From Quercus robur (lineage: Eukaryota; Streptophyta; Magnoliopsida; Fagales; Fagaceae), in NCBI RefSeq assembly GCF_932294415.1, contig NC_065536.1, positions 38,625,854 through 38,689,853 on the forward strand: DNA of 64,000 nucleotides, written 5' to 3'. Position 1 is the stretch's first letter; each line of letters opens with the position of its first letter. Below are positions 10,195-23,387 of this stretch, in pieces. The notes beneath the pieces were generated by a model. The model was not told where the DNA came from and ran no database searches. It was given only the letters and a program-made list of their open reading frames with translations. The position numbers and the translations under genes were made by a program.

Positions 10195-11685
10195 ATTTAA
10201 GCTTCACTGAAATTAATGCTATATGTTTCATATTGTTCTATCAGTTTTGTATTCTGTGACTAGGTTTCTGTGTTTGTACATGGTTGGCTTCAATGTTTTT
10301 CTTAATGAAATGATTTGGGACATGAAATTTTCTGAACTCCTTTTTTAGTTTTTAACTACCTTGATTTAAAGCTTTGAGAACTTCTAATTTGTTCACTTGA
10401 TTGTGATTTACTTTTATGCCAAAATGAGTTGTGCTTAGAAAAGATGTATTTTCTTTTGGGGAAAACAAAGATTCTAATGTAAAGTTCACATCATTTGTAA
10501 ATCTCTGTAAGCTGAAATTTTATTTTAGTCTACCACCAAGAGTATTTAAGTTTTTTTTTTTTTTTGGGGGGGGGGGGGTTGATTGCCTTTGATTTAGGTA
10601 TTTGGAGTATTGGTTTAAATTTACCCCAATTAAAAAGATAATTACACAAATTACTCATTGAATAATTAATGTTTGATTATCTAATTAATCAAGTGTGTGC
10701 AACCTTATCATAAGATGTAGTCCTAACCAATCAAATTATGACACGTTATTAATTTTAAATTGATTATAATTATAACCAATTGGAATTAATTGTTCATAAT
10801 CACATATAGTTGGACTTAATTTGTGATAGTGCATCTCGACCATCAAAACTTGATTTGATGATAACTTTCGATCTGATGGTCCGATTAAGGCTTATGACCA
10901 GTCAATTTGATCGTTACAGCATCAAGACCATTTTGATGAAATGAAATTAAGGATCTAGTGGCCACAATTAAGATGCCTATTTCCAAGGTGAAATTACCTT
11001 TTTACCCTTCATGTGAGGTTAAATGCGAGTTGCAAAATGGAGTGTCATGTGAGGTTAAATGCGAGTTGCAAAATGAAGTGTCAACAATTAAAGATCCTAA
11101 ACTAATCAAGAACACAAAACATGAATCATGAATATCCAAAATAAGGAAAAGCCATGAAAGAGACTCACCTACCTTATGGATCACAAGTTTGTAGAGATTT
11201 AACCGGCCCCTCAATGCCTACTTAGCATATTTAGATAAGAATCAAAGGAATCAAATATATTAATAATCCATTAGTAATCACAACCCAAAATAAAAAGGAT
11301 TTTTAGAAAAGTTTAGAAGAAAGGGTTTGATTTCAAGAATGAAAAATAATTTCTGCCTTAGACTACAAGAGAGAGGTTTTGAGGGGATCCAAAAAAAAGT
11401 GATAACTACTGTGACTTAGAAGATTCAAAGGGAAAAGATCTCTTGGATGAGTGGAGGTGAAAAATATCTCTCTCTAGCTAGCTTTTGAGTGTGGAGACAT
11501 AAGGTTGTATACGTTAAAATTAGGGTTTTCGGAGCTTTTTAGAGGCCTTTAGACGTTTGCAAGGGTTTAAGGGCTAGCCCCCATCAAAGAATGAGGTTTT
11601 GGGCCCAAAAACCTGAAGTTCTGAGCTACTAGAAACAAGGCTGCATACGCAGGGTTGAGGGTACGTGCACACCCTTACCCCCATG
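10195..11685. other. AT-rich intergenic sequence
   Basis: No coding region was recognised. It contains a T-run followed by a run of 12-13 G near 10550-10578 and a 36-bp tandem repeat (11009-11080). Confidence 0.5.
11009..11080. repeat. 36-bp tandem repeat, two copies
   Basis: The two units 11009-11044 and 11045-11080 (each TCATGTGAGGTTAAATGCGA onward) differ at a single position, G versus A. The short minus-strand open frame crossing them is a consequence of the repeat. Confidence 0.85.
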
Positions 11686-12492
11686 CCAAGGACGGACCTA
11701 GGATTTTAAGCTAACAAGGGCCAGAGTATAAAGAAAAAGAACTCCAAATAAATATCCATATAGTATTAAAAAATTATAAATATACAAAATCGTTATTTCT
11801 AAATACATTAAGATGCAATCATCTATTAACAAGAATAAAAACAAAAAAAAATAATGTTTTTTTTAATACTAGGTTAGCTAGGATTTTTATTTTTATTTTT
11901 ATTTATTTTTTTGAAGTTAGAGTATTCACATTGGTGGTGCTAAAAATTTTAGCTTTTAGTACCTCAAAAAGCTACTTTATTTATTTTACCACCTCACTTT
12001 ACAATACACTCAACATTAAATGTTCTATTTTTTTATCACTTTATTTAAAATAATATAAACAACTCATTAAAATAATAAAGGAGAGAGAATTTGAGTTTTT
12101 TTAATTAAAGTAAGAGATATAGTCTTAATAAAATACTGTATTTTATTTTTAACAACATGCTATAGTCAACTAGTATTTATACTAGTTTACTGTAATTGCA
12201 AAAAATTTTACTTAAGCTTCTCTAATAACGCATGATTTAAAAAAAAAAAAAAAAAAAATTCTTTGGTGGTATTTTTTTTTTTTGGTTGCTAAAATATAAT
12301 CACCATTGTGAATATTTTTATTGTTTTTGTTAAGTTTTTGGGTAAGATAGTTGCTATTTGGGTTAGACTAGCTAGATAGATTGGGGAGAAGGGGAGGCCT
12401 AACTACAAAAATGAAATATAAAATGACTTAAAAGAAATTTTGGACCTAGGGGGGCTCGGGCCCCATTGGGCCCCCACTTGGGTCTGTCCCTG
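11686..12492. mobile_element. hAT-like non-autonomous DNA transposon
   Basis: The ends form imperfect inverted repeats: CCAAGGACGGACCTAGG on the left, and the reverse complement of the right end reads CAGGGACAGACCCAAG. An 8-bp near-identical target duplication flanks it (CCCCCATG at 11678-11685, GCCCCATG at 12492-12499, overlapping the end by one base). Size, CAGGG-like terminus and 8-bp duplication fit hAT. No transposase is present, and a second element is nested inside (11923-12314). Confidence 0.5.
11923..12314. mobile_element. MITE nested in the hAT-like element
   Basis: The left end TATTCACATTGGTGGTGCTA is matched by the inverted right end TATTCACAATGGTGATTATA followed by TTTTAGCA. The inside is AT-rich with poly(A) and poly(T) runs and no coding sequence. 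The TATTCACA terminal word is close to the CATTCACA ends of the element at 48037-49325. Confidence 0.55.
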
Positions 12493-12499
12493 CCCCATG

Positions 12500-14288
12500 T
12501 GTACACATGCTTCCAAAGAACCTTAATTTTGACTGCATTGTTGGTCCAACTTCAAAAGGCCATAACTCACTCAATATAAATCCAAATCATAAAAAACACG
12601 TGTTCAAATTGAAGCCCCGGATGTCTAATTTCAAATGAATCAAACCTCACCAAAACTTCTTTATGGTTCAAAAGTTATGATCAAAATAGTGAGCAAAAGT
12701 CATTTTTCAGCATCGTTTTTAAAGTTATTTGAGTACTTTTGAGTTGTAATTACTTCCAAACTATCAAGAAAACTTCAATTACCCTTTGTAGACATATCAA
12801 GCTTATCATTGAAATCAGAGACCAAAAGTTATTAACCAAGTACAAAATAAAGTGTCTACACATATATCCAAGTTTAAAGAATTCTCTAATTTCATTTATT
12901 TAATAGCTAAATATCGACTTTAATCTAAGATGAAATATGTAGTTTCAACATTCTTTGTGACAAAAATTGTTAAATTTTACACATAAGATCCTTAAAAATG
13001 AACCACATACATTTATTATGAAGCATTGTATTACGGTTAATCACTTCTTATAATTTTACGTTATATGAATGCAATACATATGAGCGTGATGAGTGAGAAA
13101 GAATGAGTACTACCCAAAACGTGTGTGAGTGTGGAATTTTTTTTTTTTTCTTTCACTCACACACGTTTTGGGTATTACTCACACGTTTTGAGGGGTGAAA
13201 TGGTGTATGAAGTGAGGTCAGGTCATGTGAGGTGTGAAATTAATTTTTTGCCATTTTTGGAGACTTATGCCCCTTTTACTAACCATGAATTCGATTTTGG
13301 GAGGTGAATCAATTTTGTTGGAATCCTTTGGACAAGCGTTCTCATCCTATGCCACCATGTGTTAAAAGTTTTCATGGTTTGTTTTTTCAAAGGGAAGATT
13401 CTAGACTTGGAAACTTGTCTTAATCATGGGCTACCATGTGGCACAACTAGCGATTACCACTTGGCAATTAAATGTGGGTCACACCAAATTTCGACATGCA
13501 TTTCCAAGGCATACGATCGAAATGAACATAACATAATAGAAAGGAAAATTGATCCCAACTTAATTAAAATTTGGACATGCCCCTAATAAATAATGAAAAT
13601 TAAATGCATTTTCAAGGAACAAGATACGTGGTTTTAGAAGATAATGATTGGAATTGGATTTTCAGCAGAGTCCACATTTTGCACTTTTTAAATGCATGAG
13701 TATGTATTATAAGTTCCTTTTAGAAGATAATGGTTGGAATCGGATTTTACTTTCAAATTAAAACTGAATTTTAATTCCTTAACCAAAAAAATGGGTTAGT
13801 TGTAAATCTGTGGTTTTCTTTTTCTTTTATTTTTTATTTTTTATTTTTTATTTTTTATTTTTATAAATGGATTGGCTAATGTGAAATTTAACTCAAATGG
13901 ATTGGCTATCTGTTTTATTTTGGATCAATTACCTCCATTGAAAATTTGATCGATTTTATCCAAATTCTGTTATGTTGTTTCAAATAACCACTTGTATTAG
14001 ATGTCCTAATTGGCAGATGAGATATCCTGCCTAATTACATCTATTTGTGGCTATAATTTCCAATGTTAAATCTTAATAGTTTCATAAGGAAAGACATGTG
14101 GCTAGTATTTTGCCTGTGAAAGTAACCAAACAATCTCTGTAAATACCAAATCCAAACCATTAATACAGTACACTAAATTAGGTATAACGTAGGGTGCAAA
14201 GCCATCCAAAAGGAGATGGAGAAATAAACCCTATTTTTATGTATAAACATTTTTTATGGTCCCCATTTAAAAGCCGTTGAGAAAAGCT
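12500..14288. other. intergenic sequence upstream of the sugar transporter
   Basis: No gene was recognised. Notable content is a perfect 20-bp inverted repeat (13112-13131 with 13154-13173) and a (TTTTTA)n run at about 13829-13862. Short open frames at 13125-13307 and 13359-13586 have no recognisable features. Confidence 0.5.
13112..13173. repeat. perfect 20-bp inverted repeat (hairpin)
   Basis: ACCCAAAACGTGTGTGAGTG at 13112-13131 is exactly reversed and complemented at 13154-13173, separated by 22 T-rich bases. A partial third copy of the arm (CTCACACGTTTTG) follows at 13178-13190. Confidence 0.85.
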
Positions 14289-14296
14289 CTATATAT
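14289..14296 (+). promoter_or_regulatory. probable TATA box of the sugar transporter gene
   Basis: CTATATATTT in an otherwise TATA-poor stretch about 205 bp upstream of the start codon. This would give a 5' leader of about 175 nt. Position and sequence are the only evidence. Confidence 0.4.
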
Positions 14297-14498
14297 TTGC
14301 AATTTCATTGTAGATTGACAAGAGAAAATAACGAAAGGAAGAAGTTTGAAAGAAGACAGGGGACACATGTGACGGAGAGCGCTGCCCAAATTACTCTTTT
14401 GGTGGATATAAGGATTTATCAGTGTTGAAAGATTTCTGAAAAATCTGAAAGATCCACCATAGAGATATAATAAAAGTGAAATAGTTCCTTGTTGAAAG

Positions 14499-16702
14499 AT
14501 GGCAGGCGGAGGGTTTGTTCCACAAGTTGGAGGAAGGAACTACCAGGGTGGTGTTACCGCCTTCGTGGTGATAACATGTGTAGTTGCTGCAATGGGCGGT
14601 CTGATTTTTGGTTATGACATTGGAGTATCAGGTTAGTTCTTAATTAAGGACGAGGCTTAAAGTCCAGTACTCTTGTTTATTAAACTTAATATGATATGTA
14701 CTGTTATGTCTCTAACACTTGCAAGGTTTTAATGCTGTTTCAAAGACCCAAACCTTACCTTAATTAGCTGGGTCTAATTATTTTATGTAATTAAACTTTG
14801 GGTGGCAATGGCATATGTATGCAGGAGGTGTGACTGGAATGCCCGAATTTTTGCGTAAGTTCTTTCCAGCAACGTACGCAAAAACGAAAGATACGTCAGA
14901 AAATGAGTATTGCAAATATGACAACCATCTCCTTACCATGTTCACCTCATCCCTCTACCTTGCGGGGCTGGTTGCTTCTTTCTTTGCTTCTGGAGTAACT
15001 AGGGCCTTCGGCCGTAAGATCTCCATGTTGTTTGGAGGTCTAGTCTTTCTACTTGGAGCTATTCTTAACGGAGCAGCCATGAACCTTGCAATGCTTATCA
15101 TTGGCCGTTTATTGCTTGGTGTTGGGGTTGGATTTGCTAATCAGGTACCTTATTTATATTTTCACGTACTCATTCACATCTACTATTACATAAATATATT
15201 CACAATTAATACATGAATGTCTACATTTTAACACGTAAGTATGAAAAAAGAAATGTGAATTAGTGGAGAAGAGAGAATCAAAACTCAATCCAATAATCCC
15301 ATATCCAACTTGAACACACAATCATATATAGATTATGCTTGTCATTGATTTCTCACTCCATGCATACATATATGTCACGCAGTCTGTTCCCGTCTATCTA
15401 TCCGAAATGGCACCAGCCAAGATTCGAGGAGCACTCAACATGTGTTTCCAGATGGCCATTACAATTGGAATTCTAGTTGCACAATTGGTGAACTATGGCA
15501 CGGCGAAGATCCAAGGTGGATGGGGTTGGAGACTTTCTCTAGCTCTTGCAGCCGTCCCAGCAATAATGCTGACAATTGGATCTATTTTCCTACCAGACAC
15601 TCCAAATTCCATCCTTGAGAGAGGCCACACTGAAAAGGCCAGAAGAATGTTACAAAAGATCCGTGGCACTGACAACGTCGACGAGGAATTCCAAGACCTT
15701 ATGGACGCTACTATGGCTGCAAAGAAAGTGGAACATCCATGGAGGAACATCCTACAACCCAGATATAGGCCTCAACTCATCATGTGCACTCTCATTCCAT
15801 TCTTCCAGCAGATCACTGGCATTAATGTCATCATGTTTTACGCACCAGTTCTTTTTATGACATTGGGTTTTGGACAAAATGCTTCACTTATGTCTGCGGT
15901 CATCACCGGTACTGTTAACGTACTTGCCACACTAGTTTCCATCTACTCCGTTGACAGGTTCGGGAGAAGAGCCTTGTTCCTTGAAGGGGGTATGCAAATG
16001 ATTGTTTGCCAGGTACATAACTATGTAACTGAATTTAAAGGAAAAAAAAAAAAAAATACAACTAGGACTTGACATGTGTTTACTTTTGATTACGAGTTAT
16101 GATCCTAACAGATCTTATATAAGTTTGAACCCAAGCTTTGCTCAAATAACTAAAAATTTATTTAATTTGTTTCTTGAGATTCTCAATTTGCTTTTAATTT
16201 TTTATTATTCTGATCTCAGATTGCTATTGGCATCATGATTGGTTTGAAATTTGGCGTGAGTGGAATAGGAACATTGTCCTCATTCGAAGCCAATTTAATA
16301 TTGTTCTTAATATGCGCATATGTAGCTGCATTCGCATGGTCTTGGGGTCCATTGGGATGGTTGATACCCAGTGAAATTTGCCCTCTAGAGATCCGATCAG
16401 CTGGCCAAGCCGTAAACGTCTCCGTCAACATGTTGTTCACCTTTATTATTGCTCAAGGCTTCCTCTCCATGCTTTGCCACATGAAGTTTGGTCTCTTCTT
16501 CTTCTTCGGTGGCTTTGTCATCATTATGACTATCTTCATATTCTTCTTCCTTCCGGAGACTAGGAACGTCCCCATTGAAGAGATGAATAGAGTGTGGAAA
16601 GCACACTGGTTCTGGGGCAAATATATTCCTGATGATGCTGTCATTGGTGCCACTGCCACTGCCACTGCCATCTCAAACACACTAAATACAACACTACCGT
16701 AG
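14499..16702 (+). CDS. sugar transport protein, STP-type monosaccharide/H+ symporter (four exons)
   Basis: Exons are 14499-14631, 14825-15144, 15383-16012 and 16220-16702; all introns are GT..AG and the joined frame gives 521 aa, the usual STP length. Family marks of the 12-helix major facilitator fold: [18 protein letters not shown] in helix 1 (Asp40 corresponds to the proton-binding Asp of STPs), RAFGRK in the 2-3 loop, [14 protein letters not shown], the STP-type [28 protein letters not shown] (sugar binding), [28 protein letters not shown] and the C-terminal [12 protein letters not shown]. Cys74 and Cys447 match the lid-domain disulfide pair known in STP10. The product is expected at the plasma membrane importing hexoses with protons. 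No break was seen and the exons read cleanly. The exact STP member cannot be assigned. Confidence 0.95.
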
Positions 16703-17308
16703 AGAATATATTGTTGTAGAGATTCTAGAGGAAGAAATTACTTTCCACTTCTCTATATATGTTCATGTATTTTATGCTTTCTTCATATCATACGTGTATC
16801 CATCAATATGGGGATTAACATTTACTTATTCAAACATACAATTCTTTGTCATATATTAACAATTACTAATTATGTGCCAGTTCTTTTTATTTTGTTAATG
16901 AGCATAATTAACTATATTCAGCTACTAATATTTAACAAACTGAAAAACACTAAAATTACCGTTATTTTTATTTTAAAAATTCACGTGACAATAAACTTGA
17001 TTTATGCAATATCAACAACATAATTGTTTAACTAACAACTTTGTAACTCAATTGAACACCTCATGGTATCAAATTATTTATTAAAAAAAAATTGTAATTA
17101 AATCTCCTAATTACTTTTCTTTGTTTGTATTTAAAAATTGACATCTTACTTTTTATATTAATTTTTACAAATTTATCATCAATTTTTCACTTAAATAACT
17201 TTAACGAATTAATTTTTGCCTAAGATCTTATGCATTCCGTAACCATCTTAAAATAGAAAGACAAGGCAAAATAATATCTCAATATTTATTTTACATTACG
17301 AATTTATA
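16703..17308. other. 3' flank of the sugar transporter, AT-rich
   Basis: Contains the expected 3' UTR of the transporter just after the TAG, then featureless AT-rich DNA. No further gene was seen. Confidence 0.5.
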
Positions 17309-17566
17309 TCTATATAATAACTAATAGTCGAAATGTTTGACTTTTTGTTAACCACTCCTCATTGTACCACGTGGCTACGTAAATTAATGCCATGTTTTCC
17401 TTTAAAAACACAGAACAATGTATCTTTTCATTTGAAGGAATAAGATAAATGTTTCAGTGATAGTTTCTCTTGGGTAGTAGTTACCAAATAGCAACATTCC
17501 AGATAAGTTTTATAACATATAAAAATCGTTCATATCCCTTCATTATTTTAAAACACACACACACAA

Positions 17567-17597
<31 letters not shown>

Positions 17598-19008
17598 TAG
17601 CATTATAACCTTTAACGTTCCTTACTCAATTCTCTACTCTGCATTCTCAACGTCTCCACCACCACCTTTTTTTTCCATTTCAATTTCCAATCATGGTGTT
17701 TTCAACTTCCTGGTATTGGTTACATTCTCTCCGTTCGGCAGGCCGCAAAAATGGAAGTTGGAACTTTTTCCCTTAGTGGGAGACAATACGGTGTGTTGGA
17801 TTTTGCTTCTCTTACTCTGCTTTACTTTTTTGTTTGATCATTTTATTTTACTTTTTGGATATGGGTTTGCATTAGAGAGTTTGAATGTTAAATATGATTA
17901 CAATTACTTTGTATTGATTCTGATGTTAAGTTTGTCTCATAATTTCACAATATCAATTATGTTTATATACCGTACAGATTGCATTAGCAAAAATCAATAT
18001 TAGTTAGGTTTCATCAATTCCATCTTGAGTTTGACCTGAAGCAAATGTGAGTATGTGTCATGTAGGTAAAGCATCGCATGGGTTTTTGAGGGCAATTTGT
18101 GATATTAAGATGAAATGGTACAATCTGTCATCAATTCACAAGTAAAGCCACTTAACAAAATTTTAAACTTTTTAAGAAAAATTGTAGTCCCACATATAAA
18201 ACAACTTCTTCTATTGTTATGAAAAAAAAAATTATATTCACCATTTTTCCTGATTCACATATTGACCTTTTTAAAAATTTATCCCTTAAAAATAGAGATT
18301 AGTGATTCTTATATCATTTTTTTCCCTAATAGGAATGAAAGCTATAATTGTTTGTGCTTTAAAATAGTGTTGTTCATCTTTATGGAATCAGATCTCATAC
18401 GATTAATAAAATATATGTTTCATTCACTTTGGTCTACGTTGTTTTAGATTTTATATCATTCTAATTTCAGTTCTGTCATAGGAGATACTCTTAAATTGAC
18501 ATGCAACATATAGTATATTATTAATATCATCTCCTATCTCTAAGCATTTTATGCATTTGTTATGAACCAAATGAAAGAAAAGAAGTTGAGAATAAGTTAC
18601 CAAATGAATATGAACCACTATTTATACCTAAATGATTATAACCCTTCAACAGACATCTTTATTCAATATGCACATTTTCGGTCAATAGGCACAATTTCAT
18701 TTAATAGACACCTTTTCATTCAAGAGGTACCTTTAATATATATTTAATATGAAGGGTTATGGCCTTTTAAGGTATCTTTTGATATATCCAATTTGAATGG
18801 TTGTGACCTTTCAATAAGCACCTTTTGGTATATATATTACAACTTATTTTGTATATACCTATATATACAACACAAACTAAATTAGAGTCGCAACGTTATG
18901 TCTCTTATTCTTTCCCACAAAAAAACTAATAAATAAAACAACATTGTTTTTTCCCCCTTGAAAATCATTCAGTAGCTATTCCCATGCATCGCATGGGTTA
19001 GCGACTAG
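17309..19008 (+). mobile_element. Helitron-like element 1 (non-autonomous)
   Basis: The 5' end reads TCTATATAATAACTAATAGT after an A. The 3' end has the Helitron signature: a perfect 7-bp hairpin (CCCATGC at 18981-18987 with GCATGGG at 18991-18997), then TTAGCGA and the terminal CTAG (19005-19008) before a T. No Rep/helicase reading frame is present. The inside holds a (CA)n(TC)n run at 17553-17590 and AT-rich DNA. The 177-aa frame at 17470-18003 crosses that simple repeat and is not considered a gene. Confidence 0.7.
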
Positions 19009-22000
19009 TAATAACTAATAGTCGAAACGTTTGATTTTTTATTGACCGCGTCTCATTGCACCACGTGGCTACATAAATTAATGCCACGTCTACCATTAAA
19101 AACATTATCAATTGTGTCTTTTCGAGATCTTAATTTAAGGTTTAGTTCAATTTTGTTTCAAAACACCTTTTAAGTTTTAACTATAAATAACACAAAATGC
19201 TCTCAAACAGATTCTATTCTACAAAAAAAATAGAACCGCCGCATAAAAAAAAAAACACAGAACCGCGAAATGCCGAGACAGAGATAGCAATTTGATTTTG
19301 AGGGTCCTTCACCATTCTCTTTGATTTTCGGGTTGTGGCCTACTTCCTCTCAAAAAGTAATCTCCTCCGCCCATAAACACCGTCGTTGATGGGTTCCTAC
19401 TCTTTCTCTAATAAAAAAACTTCCTTCAACCATAAACAACACCTCCGATGGGTTCCCATTCTTTCTCTGATTTTTTAATTTTTTTTTATATATAAAAAAA
19501 CAAATCTAAAAGGTAAATTAGATTTGTTATATGTTTTCAAATTTTACAATTTCAATTGGCTTTGGTTCTAGATTTAAATTCAGAAATTAGGGCTTAGAAA
19601 ATAGGATTTTGATATGACTTATTAAATGTTTTCGTTTATATATATATATATATATAAATATATATATTTTAATTCGTCTCTTTGGATTTAAATTATTCAG
19701 TTTCTTTGTAGAGATGAAGTGGAATTTTTCATAATGTAGAGACTCTAATTTCATCATAGCAAAGGTATTAATTTCTTTTTCTAATATTCTCTTCAATTAT
19801 GGTTTGTTGTCAATTTAGGAATTTTAGTTCATACCCCTTTTCCTCTCTATTAATTGATATGAGGGAAAACCCCTAGAAGATGAAATCCTATCTGAGTATT
19901 AATGGTTAGTGATCTTTTAAACTTAATCATGTCACTTTAATTTTCAAGTTTTGTTTTCCCTCTTTTCTGTTCTGTTATTCGTAAGGGGGAGTGAAATTGA
20001 GGAATTCTGTTGGTTTGATCTACTTTTGGTTTTTTGGGTTGCTATGGTTGAATGGTTGGCCTTTGGTTCAACGCCCTTAACAAGGGGTTTTTAGCAAATT
20101 TTTAATTGTGTAGTTTCGGTATTTGATGTCCACCATAAGAATTCTCAGTTTATGCTCTATTTGTATTAATATGAGACCTTTATTACAATTGTCTTTTTTT
20201 TTTTTTTTTTTGGATTTAATTAAAGTTTCTAGGTTATCTCAAGCTTTGGTTTCATGTTTAGTCTCTATTTATTTTGTATTTTAGTTTTATCTGAATCTTC
20301 TTTAAGAGTAGCATCTAGATTTTTGAGGGGTTTTGTTTGATTCTTTGTTTGGTTGCAGACCTCAGCTTCTTTTCCAATGTCCTCCTTCAGTAACCCATGG
20401 ATTATTTTCTGCTTTTTGTTATGCATAGTGAAAGACCAAATCTATATAGTTTAGAAGTTGTCTGCAAATTCCAGCAATAGCAAAGTGAAAAGGTAGAGCT
20501 GTTTAAGATAGAAATTATGAGAAAATTTTACTAATGATAGAGGATTTTCTGTTGTGATTATTTAATGCAAATTGTTGGTATGGGTTGCAGGGATAAGAAA
20601 GCTATGAGTAATGGACACAGACATGAGTTATTAAAACACTAAACAATTGTATCTTTTCGGTGGTTTGCTTATTTAGTTTCAGTGGGTAACTACTTATTAT
20701 TGTTTATATACACTGTTTACTTTTTGTTTTCTTCTTTCTGTTTTTCCGTTTTCTATTTTTTTCCCCTCTGCGAGAACAAACCCAGCAAAGGTTATGGACA
20801 AAAAATAGAGTACCCTTGATGCTACTGGTATTGGTAATTCTTTTCTTCACAATCATGCTATTGTTTTCTGTTTTTAATTTTTAATTTTTATAATAACAAA
20901 CATTTATAATTAAGGCATTGAAATATTTTGTGCACACCATGTGTTTGAGAAAATGCCTTACTTACTCTTGCATTAGTTTGTAGCCACTTTATGGTTTGTG
21001 CATCTTGGTTTTAATTGCTACTGGTTATTGACTACTTTTTGTTATGTATCAATCATAAGTTATGATGATACAAAAAATATTCTGTTTGTACCCAATGACC
21101 GGAAAAAAATATGTTTGGCCAAGTCATTGCTGTCTACATTAAAGGATGAAGACACTCTTAGATGTTAGTTCTGCTAAATAGCCAATGTACTTAATCAGTA
21201 GATTTGATTTCAATTGCCAGATTTTCAATTGATATAGAAATAATGGAAGGATGGATTGTTGTTCTTTTCAAAATTTTTATAAAAAAAGCCTTATGGTCAA
21301 AGTGCAGTTTGTCAATGGTACTTTCAACTTTCAAGCATTCAAATTTAGATAGGTGCTTGGTAGAACTTTGTTTCTAAGGTATTTAATTCAATGCGTTGAA
21401 CAATCTTTTTTCTTCTTTTCTTTTTTCAAATAATGTAGTAGCTTGGTATTCATATTGATATTTTCAATGCTTCGTTCTTTGCTCTCTTTTTATTTTGAAA
21501 AAGTTTTTCCTGAGCTGAATGAGTTGTCTACTCTATTAAGGTTACAACTGAGACATTATATAGCACTTACATCCATTCAAACGCCTACGTAAAGCTTTAC
21601 ATGAATCATTCTTCTTTTTTCCTTGCTTTAGCCTCTTTCTTTATTTGCTAAGATAGAGTAAATTTGTGGTTTGGTAACAGTACTTGCAGCATACAATGAA
21701 AATTACTATAGTTCACAATCGAATGAGTTTTACTATAGTTCACAAATGAGTTTCTTTTGGAACATGTGACTCCTCCTGCCAACAGTTTGAAGCTATGTCA
21801 TATCATGTACAACAATGAAGATGACAATGGGAGAGATATTTTCCAAAGATTATATTGAAATTTTATTGCTTAATAGATTGTGCTGATTTTTTTTTCGACC
21901 CAGTTCTTTTTATGTAAATAATTATATTAGAGGGTACTTGTGTCTATTTTGTATTCTATATTTGATTGAATTGTAGTTTAGATGAGTCTTTGGGTTTGGA

Positions 22001-22476
22001 ACAGCATATGGAGTTCATACATAACCCATTTTGGTCCTTAATTGTATTGTGGAAAATTTTATTGCAGAGAGATAATTAGAGTCAAAATAATTATGCTGCT
22101 GCTAAAATTCTTATAATTCTTTTCAATTAGAGTATGAAATTGAAAATTTGAAATTGTTTTGCCTATTTGTTGTTGGTGTTTCTAACTACCGGAAAATTTC
22201 ATTTGTTGTTGTTTTCATTATCAACCTGTTCTTGCCAAGCTTAAAAAAACACTTTAAAGCTTTTTTTTTTTTTTTTTTTTCAATTTATTGGAAATATTGA
22301 TTAATTAGTTCTTCAAATTTGTGTTTCATACATTTTATGGATAGTTGAGGATATTTAAGATTTAATTCTTCATTTTATTTTAAACTTAAGTTTGATTTCT
22401 ATTTTTCATTAAGTAATTTAATGTTTCATCTTTATACAAAATAGTTTTCCCGTGCATCACACGGGTTAGCGACTAG
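19009..22476 (+). mobile_element. Helitron-like element 2, directly abutting element 1
   Basis: Immediately after the CTAG of element 1, the sequence restarts with the Helitron 5' region (TAATAACTAATAGTCGAAAC, then an ACCACGTGGCTAC block shared with 17371-17383) but lacks the first six bases. It runs to a second 3' terminus: hairpin CCCGTG (22449-22454) with CACGGG (22460-22465), TTAGCGA and CTAG at 22473-22476. Inside, an imperfect tandem block with ATAAACA and GATGGGTTCC words lies near 19365-19465. No transposase or recognisable captured gene was found in the 3.4 kb. Confidence 0.65.
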
Positions 22477-23124
22477 TATATATAATCCTCAAGACCGGAA
22501 CCAATATTTCAATTGTGGGTTACAAAGTATGAACCAAAATATTATGACAATCTATACTTGCATACAATAATATTAACAAAATCAACAAAAGGAAACAAAA
22601 CACAAAATAATATTTTTCTAATACATTTCTATCAACATGGAACCAAACGTTCTATTAAAATAAATTACTAGATAATCAGACCGGAGAAAGACAAATTTAA
22701 TCACACAAGTAAAACATTTAATTGATAGATTAAAAAAAAAAAAAATACTCCAGCAAATAAGTATAAAGTTTGAATGTGACAATACCAAATAAATTTAATC
22801 ATTTAAAAGTAAATTTAGGTAAAATTTCTTAAATGCAGTACATTAAGCTCCCAATACATAACTATATAAAATTTTATTTTCCTTTGAAAAGATAATGGGT
22901 TAAATTTTGGTACAACTCTTTAAGTAAAAAAAGTACAGAATTTTAGCTAAATGTTGCCTTGATTTAAAATTTTTTTTTTTGTTGAAAACATAAGCCTTTT
23001 TTTTTGGAATACTGATTTTCAGTATTTGTACTTTACTGGTCAATACAATCATATATTTGAATTCAATTTAATAACCTAATTTATTGATTTTGTTTCTCAA
23101 AAAAAAATTAATAACCTAATTATA
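22477..23124. other. AT-rich intergenic sequence
   Basis: No gene, repeat family or RNA was recognised. Confidence 0.5.
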
Positions 23125-23126
23125 TA

Positions 23127-23387
23127 CTTCCTCTGTCCCAATTTGTTTGTCCTCTATTTCATTTAGAATGTTCCAAAATATTGTCCTGTTTCTAAAATTA
23201 AAAACCATTAATTTACTAATGTTTCTATTATGCCCCTATTTTACTTCCAAAACTATTTTTGATAAATTTATTTAAGGGTAGTTTTGAAAACTTATATATT
23301 TTCATACAACAGACAAAACAATAAATAATATTCTTTTAAAAAGTTGAAATTTTGAAATAGGACAAACAAATTAGGACAATGAGAGAG
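23127..23387. mobile_element. Stowaway-like MITE
   Basis: A 261-bp element flanked by TA on both sides (23125-23126 and 23388-23389). The terminal inverted repeats are CTTCCTCTGTCCCAATTTGT and, reversed on the right, CTCTCTCATTGTCCTAATTTG, close to the CTCCCTC ends of Tc1/mariner-derived Stowaway MITEs. It is AT-rich and non-coding. Confidence 0.75.

Noticed and set aside
17470..18003. 177-aa plus-strand open frame
   Set aside because: Crosses (CA)n and (TC)n repeats inside a Helitron-like element; hydrophobic low-complexity translation only.
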